Shown: positions 14,701-26,700 of the stretch, piece by piece
Layout: the number at the start of each line of letters is the position of its first letter
How positions within the stretch are numbered: the first letter of the stretch is position 1
Source: Adineta vaga
Lineage: Eukaryota; Rotifera
Assembly (NCBI GenBank): GCA_021613535.1
Contig: CP075496.1
Location: 13,826,001-13,890,000, forward strand
Reading direction: 5' to 3'
Length of the DNA: 64,000 nt
Program-made: the position numbers and the translations under genes
The notes under the pieces: model-generated
Seen by the model: only the letters and a program-made list of their open reading frames with translations
The model's database searches: none
What the model was told of the DNA's origin: nothing

Positions 14701-17700
14701 CAGTGACGTCAGAAGAGCAACAACAACCACAACCAGAAGTGGTCAAAGTAGAGGTAAGTGGGGTTTTATTGCGAATAAAACACATCGTGTGTTTCTCATT
14801 TACACCTCGACAAATTTCGTTTGTTCATAGACGTCAACAACAGATGTTGAAATGCCTGTTCATGAGGTCGAAGAAACGAGTACAGTTACGCTCACAATCG
14901 AAAAACCTCAAGGAACAACAACAAAAGATGTTGTTCTTCTCAAAAATGGACAAGAACTCAAACCATCCGATCATGTCAAAGTCACATCAACATCACCAAC
15001 AACAACCGAAGTACAAATTGTCAAAGTCAACCGTGAAGATGAAGGTGACTATACAGTTGAAGTGAAAGGCGTTGAACAACCACTTGTTCGACTCAAAGTT
15101 CATCCAAAACCAGTGATTCGACAAGAAATGGAATTACCAAAAACGAAATTCAATGAAAAGGAAACACTCACTATTGTTTGTCAATTCGATGCTGTGCCTG
15201 AAGAAGCATTCATCTTTCTTCATAATGATCAACCGATTGTTCCTGATTCACGTGTGACAACAACAGAAGAAGGCAAGCTATTCACGATAGTAGTGAAAGA
15301 TCTTCGTCCCGAAGATGAGGGTGTTTACACACTGAAATCAGATCATCTGATTCTTGATACACCTGTAATACGTGTTGCGGTTGAAGAAAAGAAACCGGAA
15401 ACAGAAATGACAACTGTTGTGGAAGAAGAAGAAACGATCACGATGACACCACAACAACAGCAGCAGCCACAAACAGTTACCGAAGAAGTAGAGAAAACGA
15501 CTGAAATAATCGAAAAGAAACAGGTAAGTTTTTTTTGTTACCCCTTCGAAATATCGCTAATCTGAATTATTAATATACAGCCGCAAGAACAAATCGAATC
15601 ACCAATTCAAGAAGTTGAAGAAAGTACTACCGTAACGATGACTGTTGAATTACCTGAAGGTACTTCACATAAAGAAATCATTCTATTGAAAAATAATGAA
15701 GAAGTCAAACCTTCAGAACATATAAAAATTGTACAAATAACACCAACAACTACTGAAATTCAAATTATTAAAGCTACGTCTGAAGATGAAGGTACATACA
15801 ACGTTAGTGTCGATAATCAACAACAACCTTTACTACAATTGAAAGTCATTCCAAAAGCTGTCGTTCGTCAAACGATGGAATTACCTCAAACGACATTTAA
15901 TGAAGGAGAAACATTGACTATTAAATGTCAATTTGATAAAATACCCGAAGAAACATTTACATTCTTGTTAAATGAACAACCACTCGTATCAAATGATCGA
16001 ATTACGACGACTGTACAAGAGAATACATATATTATAGAAGTAAAAAATTTGAAACCAGAAGAAGATCAAGGTGTTTATACACTGAAATCAGAACATTTAA
16101 TTCTTGATACACCATCGATTACAGTACTTCGAATTGATAGAAAAGAAAAGCCGAAAGAAACTGAAGATATCGTTGAAGAAACTGAAGAAGAAACGATCGT
16201 CGTTAAACCCGTTGAACAATCTGAAATAACTGAAATTGAAATTATGGAAAAAGAACAAGAGAAAGTAAGTTTCATTTCCAAAAAAAACTACGTTCGATAT
16301 GATCATTATTCAGTATAAAAATACTTTTCAATATTCGTAAAATATTGTATGTCAATACTGAATCTTTTTTACAGTTACCCGAAACTACTGTAACAACAAC
16401 AACTACTACAACAACAACAACAGAAACATCTACAATCGAGACTTCTGTAGCTGTTGAAAAACCCGCACCTGTTGAAACAGCGACTATTACAGAAACCGTT
16501 GAAGAACAAGTACGAGTAACGAAAATGATAAGAACGATACTAATGAAATTGAAAATACTTTTTTCTAATAGTTACTCGAACAAGTCAAACCTATAGAAGA
16601 AACTAGAATCGAAGTTGTCGAAGAAAACGTTTCGACGGAACAAGTACCATCGAGTCAAGCAACGGTTACTACTCAAGAAATCGATGAAACTACTGTAATT
16701 ATCACTTGCTTTCTAATCTTCTCGATTGAAACCTTGCGTTCGCTAGAAATAAGAAGTAACTTCGATCCTATTACGATTGTTCAAAATACAATCCGTTTGA
16801 AAATATACTTCAATCCTAATAAAAATGCAATATGATGTCCTTTGAAATTTTGTCATATATTGACGTTGATTTCCTTACGAATTCCAAAACATACTCTACC
16901 TTGATAGCAGAGTGCTCCCCGTACATCATAAAAATATTTACTTCGATCATAGTTGAAACTCACTAAGTGAATCTGTTCAATTATTAACTCTTAGACGTTA
17001 CATCGTAAAACGTAGCTTCAACAAAGATATATCTCGTTCCACTATATAAAAAAAAGTGTAGTAAACGTTTATCTCGTATAAGATTATCACAACTTTGATT
17101 TGCACACATATCAGAGTTTACTAAAAAGCCATTTCTTTTTCAGTCAATTGTACAAGAAGAATCAAATGAAATCATATCTAAACCTGCTGCCACTACCGAA
17201 GTAGAACAACCTAAACCTGTCGAACAGGAAAAACCAAAATCGCCGCAAGAAGAACAACCAAAACCGGTAGAAAAAGAGAAACCACAACCAGCTGAACAAG
17301 AACAAACTAAACCTGTTGAAGAAGAGAAACCTAAAGCTGTCGAACAGGAAAAACCACAAGCCGTTCCAGAAGAGAAACCACAACCGGTAAAACAGGAACA
17401 ACCAAAACCTGTTGAAGAAGAGAAACCACAACCAGTTCAAGAAGAACAACCAAAACCAGTGGAACAAGAGCTTGCTAAACCTGTCGAAGAGGAAAAACCA
17501 CAACCGGTGGAACAAGAACAACCTAAACCTATTGAAGAAGAGAAACCACAACCTGTTGAAGAAGAACAACCAAAACCTGTTGAAGAAGAACAACCAAAAC
17601 AGGTAGAACAGGAACAACCAAAACCTGTTGAAGAAGAGAAACCTAAAGCTGCTGAACAGGAAAAACCACAAGCAGTTCAAGAAGAACAAACAAAACCAGT

Positions 17701-20700
17701 GGAACAAGAACTAGCAAAACCTGCCGAAGAGGAAAAACCAAAACCGACAGAAGAAGAGAAACCACAACCGGTTGTACAAGAACAACCTAAACCTGTTGAA
17801 GAAGAGAAACCTAAAGCTGCTGAACAGGAAAAACCACAAGCAGTTCAAGAAGAACAAACAAAACCAGTGGAACAAGAACTAGCAAAACCTGCCGAAGAGG
17901 AAAAACCAAAACCAGTGGAACAAGAACTAGCTAAACCTGTCGAAGAGGAAAAACCAAAACAGGTAGAACAGGAACAACCAAAACCTGTTGAAGAAGAGAA
18001 ACCACAACCGGTAGAACAGGAACAACCAAAACCTGTTGAAGAAGAGAAACCACAACCGGTAGAGCAGGAACAACCTAAACCTGTCGAACAGGAAAAACCC
18101 AAACCTGTTGAAGAAGAGAAACCTAAAGCTGCTGAACAGGAAAAACCACAAGCAGTTCAAGAAGAACAAACAAAACCAGTGGAACAAGAACTAGCAAAAC
18201 CTGCCGAAGAGGAAAAACCAAAATCGGCAGAAGAAGAGAAACCACAACCGGTTGTACAAGAACAACCGAAACAGGTAGAAGAAGAGAAACCACAACCGGT
18301 AGAAGAAGAACAACCTAAACAGGTAGAACAAGAACAACCGAAACCTGTCGAGGAAAAACAAATAAAATTAGTCGAAGAAGAACAATCAGAAGAAGTTACA
18401 ATAAAACAGGTAGAGGAAATTGTGAAAGAAGAAACCACTGTTGAACACAAAGAAACTGAACAATTGGAAGAAAAAGTATGAACAATGATTGAAAATCTTA
18501 CAATATTTCGCTGATATATAAAACTTATTTTAGGTAATCGAAAAGGAAGAAGTCAAAGAAGATGTTCAACCGGAAGTCGTTGAAGAGAAGAAAGTTGAAG
18601 TCATACAGATAGAAGAAACTCCTGCTGTCGAAGAGAAAAAAGAAGTCACAACAAAAGAAGTAGAAGTGAGTTTCGCTATCGCATGATCACTCTCATTTTT
18701 GCCGATTTCTGTTTAGCAGGAGGAAAATCTCGAACTTGAAACTCCGATTCATGAAGTCGAAGAAAATTCAACTGTCACGCTCACTGTCGACCGACCTTCA
18801 CGTGATATTACTCTTCTTAAAGATAACGAAAAAATAAATTCTTCGGAACATATTAAAATTATTCAGACATCGCCTACAACTACCGAAATACAAATTACTA
18901 AAGCTAAACCACAAGATGAAGGCATTTATAGCGTACTCATCGATAATAAAGAACAACCGTTGATGGAATTAAAAGTTATTCCGAAGCCTATTGTTCGCCA
19001 AACAATGGAGCTACCTCAAACGAAATTCAACGAAGGAGAAACATTAACTATTAAATGTCAATTTGATACGATACCGGAAGAAACGTTTCAATTCTTAGTA
19101 AATGAACAACCATTGATACCTGATGATCGTATTTCAACTTCTGTCGAAGATACAACATATACAATTGTCGTGAAAAATTTGAAACCAGAAGATGAAGGCA
19201 CATATACATTGAAATCGAAACATTTGATTCTCGATACACCATCGATCACTGTCGTGTCGAAACCGAAACAAACCGAAAAAACCGAAATAACAGAAATAGT
19301 TGAGGTGGAAGAGGAAGAAAAGAAACAACTTGTGAGTGAATGATAGAGGAAACGTTTACCTATTGAAAAGATGATTCGAGATAAATGTGCACGTCTTGAA
19401 ACCATTTATTTTCTTTTAGCCGCAAACAATCGAAGAGCACAAAGTCGAAGAAACAATTACTAATGAGGAAGTTCCTCAACCGCAACAAATAACGACAACG
19501 GACGTGAAAGAAGAAATAGTTGAAGAAACAGTTGTGGTTGAACAACCACAAGTAAGAGATATCCTCTAATCATCCATGCAAGTCTTTTCTTCACAATTCT
19601 TTTTTTAAGCCAACAAGAAAGGAAGCACCAGAAATGCCTGTTCACGAAGTCGAAGAAACGAGTACAGTTACTCTCACAATCGAAAAACCTCAAGGAACAA
19701 CAACAAAAGATGTTGTTCTTCTCAAAAATGGACAAGAACTCAAACCATCCGATCATGTCAAAGTCACATCAACATCACCAACAACAACCGAAGTACAAAT
19801 TGTCAAAGTCAACCGTGAAGATGAAGGTGACTATACAGTTGAAGTGAAAGGTGTTGAACAACCACTTGTTCGACTCAAAGTTCATCCAAAACCAGTGATT
19901 CGACAAGAAATGGAATTACCAAAAACGAAATTCAATGAAAAGGAAACACTCACTATTGTTTGTCAATTCGATGCTGTGCCTGAAGAAGCATTCATCTTTC
20001 TTCATAATGATCAACCGATTGTTCCTGACTCACGTGTTACAACTACTATTGAAGATAAAAAGTACACTATAGTAGTCAAAGATCTTCGTCCCGAAGAGGA
20101 TGAAGGTGTCTACACATTGAAATCGGATCATTTGATTCTGGACACACCCGTGATAAGTGTTGCACCAGAAGAAAAGAAACCCAAAGAAACAGAAACGGTG
20201 ACAGTTGAAGAGGAAGAAGAAACGATCACGGTCACACCTCAACAACCCGAAACGATTGTTCAACAAGAAGAAATCGAAAAAGATGTTGTTGAAACAAAAC
20301 AGGTTAGCTAATTGATATAGCACGCATAATATTTTCGATCACTTCAAATGTTCATTGTTCATTCTGAGTTCTATCGTTTTCCCTCCTTTTCTAGCTTGAA
20401 CAAACTCCAGAAGAAACTCCAGTACATGAGGTTGAAGAAAATAGTACAGTAACGTTAACTATTGAGAAACCTCAACAAACTGCCACAAAAGATGTTCATC
20501 TATTCAAAGACGGTCATGAAGTGAAACCATCTGACCATATTAAATTAACATCAACATCACCAACAACAACCGAAGTACAAATTATCAAAGCTAAACCGCA
20601 AGATGAAGGAGAATATAGTGTAGTAATTGACAATAAAGAACAACCATTGATGAAACTTAAAGTTCATCCAAAACCAGTGATTCGACAAGAAATGGAATTA

Positions 20701-23700
20701 CCAAAAACTAAATTCAATGAAAAGGAAACGCTCACTATTGTTTGTCAATTTGATTCAGTGCCTGAAGAAGCATTCATTTTCCTTCATAATGATCAACCCA
20801 TCGTTCCTGATTCACGTGTTACAACAACTATTGAAGATAAAAAGTACACTATAGTAGTCAAAGATCTTCGCCCAGAGGAGGACGAAGGTGTCTACACATT
20901 AAAATCGGATCATTTGATTCTTGACACACCCGTGATAAGTGTTGCACCAGAAGAAAAGAAACCCAAAGAAACAGAAACGGTGACAGTTGAAGAGGAAGAA
21001 GAAACGATCACGGTCACACCTCAACAACCTGAAGTTACAGAGGTTGTCGAAGAACAAACCGAGGTAGGGTTTTAGTTTCATTACTTTCGCGCGCATACCG
21101 CTTCTTGAATGAACTGACGTTCGACTATTTCGATTTTCTATAGGAAATTAAACAAGCACCAGAAATGCCTGTTCACGAAGTCGAAGAAACGAGTACAGTT
21201 ACTCTCACAATCGAAAAACCTCAAGGAACAACAACAAAAGATGTTGTTCTTCTCAAAAACGGACAAGAACTCAAACCATCCGATCATGTCAAAGTCACAT
21301 CAACATCACCAACAACAACCGAAGTGCAAATTGTCAAAGTCAAACGTGAAGATGAAGGTGACTATACAGTTGAAGTGAAAGGTGTTGAACAACCACTTGT
21401 TCGACTCAAAGTCCATCCAAAGCCAGTGATTCGACAAGAAATGGAATTGCCAAAAACTAAATTCAATGAAAATGAAACGCTCACTATTGTTTGTCAATTT
21501 GATTCAGTGCCTGAAGAAGCATTCATCTTTCTTCATAATGATCAACCCATCGTTCCTGATTCGCGCATTACAACAACTATTGAAGATAAAAAGTACACTA
21601 TAGTAGTCAAAGATCTTCGTCCCGAAGAAGATGAAGGTGTCTACACATTAAAATCGGATCATTTGATTCTTGACACACCTTCAATCACAGTTGTTGCTCA
21701 ACCAAAGAAACCTGAAATAGAAACGACAACAGTAGAAGAAGAAACAGTCACGATTGAAACTCCGAAAGTACCTATCGTCGAAGAAATAGTAGAAGAGGTA
21801 ACAGTTTCTAAACAAAACATGATTCATTAACTTTTTTTTCTATATTTACCATAACCATTTAAATTCATTTTTTTTTCTGTAGACTGTTATAGAAGAAGTT
21901 GTACCAGCTGAAACCAAAGTAAGATACTGACACTCATTTTGTTCTCTAAAACTAAGTTCTCTTATTTCTTATAGGTTGAAGAAACTGTAGTCGAAACAAA
22001 AACCGTGGAAGAGGTATGTATTATCGATTCTTCACGATTTTTGTAACATAACTGTATCTTTCCTGTAAATATATAGATTCCGAAAGAAGAAGAAGATAAA
22101 ACCTATCGAAGTGAAATAGAAGTTCCAGTTGTTAAAGTTCCTGAAGGTAATACAATAACAATTCGAATTCCTGATTCGAAGACAACGGAATCAAATGTAA
22201 TCAAACTTTATATCGATGAAAAACCAATTAAAACATCTATTGATGAGGATACTCGAATCACAATTGAAAAAGATGGTCAAACAGATAATTATGTCGTTGT
22301 TTCTGATGCTAAACCTGAAGATGTGGGTCGATATACTGTCGAATTTAATGGTAAATTACAACCAATATGTATGCTTGAAGTGACACCTGTTCCTGCGAAG
22401 AAATCCGAAGTTGAAATTCCAGTCAAACAAGGAGTAGTCGAAGAAGTTGTTGAAGAAGAAGAAGAACAACAACAACCCATAGCAGAAATTCCTATTCATG
22501 AAGTTATCGAAGGTGATAGTGTTAATTTAACTATTGAACGGCCTAAAGATACTGATGTTAAACAAACATTTTTATTACAAAATGATAAGAAACTAGATAA
22601 TAATACTCGTTTAACTATTCAATCAGCTACACCAACAACAACTGAAATCACTTTAGAAAATGTTAAACCAACTGATGAAGGTCTTTATTCGATTCAATTT
22701 GGCAATCAACCAAGTCAAAAACTGATGAATTTAAAAGTTTTACCTAAGCCTATTGTTCATGATGCTCTTCATTTACCAAAAGATGTTTTTGAACAAGGAG
22801 AAACATTAACAATTGTTTGTGAATTCGATAAAAAACCAGATGAAAATTTAGTTTGGAAATTAAATGATGTACCATTACATCAGTTGAAAGATGATCGAAT
22901 TACAATTGAAACAGCTGATGATGGAAAATCATATACATTAACAGTGAAAAATTTACGACCGAAAGAAGATCAAGGTATTTATAAATTAGAAAATTCACAT
23001 TTAGTATTGGAAACACCATTTGTTCGCGTTATTGAAAATGTTGAAGAAGAACAAGAAGAAACAACGATTTTAGTTGAAGATGAAGAAACAGAATCATTTG
23101 AATTACAAAGAAAACCAAAAGTTGAAGAAATACAGGAAGAAGTAAGAATTCAAAAAGAAATTTTCATCCTTCTATAAATTCAACTCTTTTTCTTCTATTA
23201 GCAACCAAAAAATATCACACAAGAAATTGTTCCAGAAGAGATCGTCGATCAATCAGCCCCAGTTCAAGAAGAAGAAGAAGTGAGTATTAAATATTTCATA
23301 GAATTGTCACAATTCTAAACTAATGATATAATCATCGTTTTTAGCAACCTGTTACTGAGCCAGTGCCAGAAAAACAAACAGAAGAAGAAAAACCTAAACC
23401 TAAATTCGTCAAACCACTCAAGCCAAATAAGACGACTCTTCTTGAAGGTGAACAACTTGTCATTGAAGGAGAACTTGATTCAATTCCAACAAACGTTCAA
23501 TTACAAATCAATGGTCAACCGATACCTGAAGATCGCGTCAAGACCGAGGTGAAAGACAAAAAAATCAAATTTACTCTCGATAATATTAAATTGGATGAAT
23601 CTGGTGATTTTAATGTTAAAGTCAATGAAGATGTCAACAGTCCACCGGTATCCATTACAGTCAATGCTGATCTTCCAACATTTGTCAAGAATTTAACAAT

Positions 23701-26700
23701 TAATAAGACACAAGTAGATGCAGGGGACACCTTGAACTTCGAATGTACTCTCAACAAACCATTCGACGAAATCGTTTGGCTCAAAGATGGTCAACCAATC
23801 GAAGAAAATGCTCATATTCAATTCACTAAGGATGGTCCTAAATTAAAAATGACTATCAAAGATGCTAAACCTGAAGATCATACTGGTACATATTCTGTTC
23901 GAGTCAAGAATATTGAAAGTGATACAGTGACAGCTACTGTTACAAAGAAGGTTCCTAAATTCGTTAAAGATCTTAAGCCAAACAAGACTACACTTTTGGA
24001 AGGTGAACAATTAACACTTGAATGTGAACTTGACACAGTTCCAACAAAAGTTCAACTGAAAATTAATGGTGAAGTTATGCCAGAAGACCGTGTCAAAACA
24101 GAAGTGAAAGACAAAAAAATCAAATTTACCCTTGATAACATTAAATTGGATGAATCTGGTGACTTCAACGTCAAAGTTAATGACGAAATTGATAGTAAAC
24201 CAGTCTCAATCACAGTCAATGCCGATATCCCAAAATTTGTTAAGAATTTGACTATTAATAAGAAACAATTTGACTTAGGTGAAACACTCAACTTCGAATG
24301 CACTCTCAACAAACCATTTGATGAAGTCGTTTGGCTCAAAGATGGTCAACCTATTGAAGAAGATGCTCATGTCCAATTTACCAAAGATGGTCCTAAATTA
24401 AAAATGACTATCAAAGATGCTAAACCTGAAGATCATACTCACATATTCAGTGCGTGTGAAGGAGATGGAAAGTGACAAAGTACCTGTGACTGTTACGAAG
24501 AAAGTACCCAAATTTGTCAAAGAACTGAAAGCGAATAAAACGACCCTCACGGAAGGTGAACAATTAACACTTGAATGTGAACTTGACACAGTTCCAACAA
24601 AAGTTCAACTGAAAATTAACGGTGAAGTCGTGCCTGAAGACCGTGTCCAAACAGAAGTTAAGGATAAGAAGATTAAGTTCACTCTTGATAACATTAAACT
24701 TGATGAATCTGGTGATTTCAACGTGAAAGTTAATGATGAAGTTGATAGTAAACCAGTCTCGATCACAGTCAATGCCGATATCCCTAAATTTGTTAAGAAT
24801 TTAACCATCAATAAGAAACAATTTGATATGGGTGAAACGCTTCATTTCGAATGCACTCTGAACAAACCATTTGATGAAGTGGTATGGCTCAAAGATGGTC
24901 AACCTATTGAAGAAGATGCACATGTGCAATTCACCAAGGACGGTCCTAAACTCAAATTAACTATCAAAGATGCTAAACCTGAAGATCATACTGGCACATA
25001 TTCGGTTCGAGTGAAAGAAGTTGAAAGTGACAAGGTGCCAGTGACTGTTACGAAAAAAGTACCGAAATTCGTTAAGGATCTTAAAGCCAATAAAACGACA
25101 TTAATGGAAGGTGAACAATTAGTACTGGAATGTGAGTTAGATACAGTTCCAACTGATTTACAATTGGTAATCAATGGCCAACCGATACCTGAAGACCGTG
25201 TCAAGACAGAGGTGAAAGACAAAAAAATCAAATTTACACTTGATAATATCAAACTAGACGAGTCTGGTAATTATAATGTTAAAGTTAATAACGAAGTCGA
25301 CAGTAAACCAGTCTCAATTACTGTCAATGCCGATATTCCTAGATTCGTCAAGAATTTGACTATTAATAAGAAACAATTTGACTTAGGTGAAACACTCAAC
25401 TTCGAATGTACTCTTAATAAACCATTCGATGAAGTAGTTTGGCTTAAAGATGGTCAACCAATCGAAGAAAATGCTCATGTCCAATTCACTAAGGATGGTC
25501 CTAAACTGAAACTGACAATCAAAGATGCTCAGCCAGAAGATCACACCGGTACATATTCAGTTCGTGTGAAGGAGGTGGAAAGTGACAAAGTACCAGTTAC
25601 TGTTACGAAGAAAGTACCAAAATTCGTGAAAGAATTGAAAGCAAATAAAACAACATTGACAGAGGGCGAGCAACTAATACTTGAAGGCGAGCTCGATATG
25701 ACCCCGACTAATGTCAAACTACAACTGAATGGAGAAACAATTCCAGAAGATCGCGTCAAAACAGAAATTAAAGATAAAAAGATTAAATTCACTCTCGATA
25801 ATATCAAATTGGATGAATCAGGTGATTTCAATGTCAAAGTCAACGATGAAGTTGATAGTAAACCAGTCTCAATCACAGTCAATGCCGATATCCCTAAATT
25901 TGTTAAGAATTTGACTATTAATAAGAAACAATTTGACAAAGGTGAAACACTCAACTTCGAATGCACTCTTAATAAACCATTCGATGAAGTCGTTTGGCTT
26001 AAAGATGGTCAACCTATCGAAGAAGATGCTCATGTCCAATTTACAAAGGATGGTCCGAAATTGAAACTGACAATCAAAGATGCCCAACCAGAAGATCATA
26101 CTGGCACATATTCGGTTCGGGTGAAAGAAGTTGAAAGTGACAAGGTGCCAGTGACTGTTACAAAGAAAGTACCGAAATTCGTCAAGGATCTCAAAGCAAA
26201 CAAAACAACATTAACGGAAGGTGAACAATTAGTATTGGAGTGTGAACTCGATATGGCACCAAGTGACGTCAAACTACAAATCAATGGTGAAACGGTTCCA
26301 GCAGATCGTGTCAAAACAGAAGTTAAAGATAAGAAGATTAAGTTCACTCTTGATAACATTAAACTGGATGAATCTGGCGATTTCACAGTGAAGGTCAACG
26401 ATGAAGTTGATAGTAAACCAGTCTCAATTACTGTCAATGCCGATATTCCTAGATTCGTCAAGAATTTGACTATTAATAAGAAACAATTTGACTTAGGTGA
26501 AACACTCAACTTCGAATGTACTCTTAATAAACCATTCGATGAAGTAGTTTGGCTTAAAGATGGTCAACCTATTGAAGAAAATGCTCATGTTCAATTCACT
26601 AAGGATGGTCCTAAACTGAAACTGACAATCAAAGATGCTCAGCCAGAAGATCACACCGGTACATATTCAGTTCGTGTGAAGGAGGTGGAAAGTGACAAAG

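Noticed and set aside
17162-18450. Minus-strand Phe/Leu/Trp-rich and Cys/Ser/Gly-rich frames over the PEVK-like exon
   Set aside because: Mirror images of the 24-nt satellite; no start context, no independent conservation expected.
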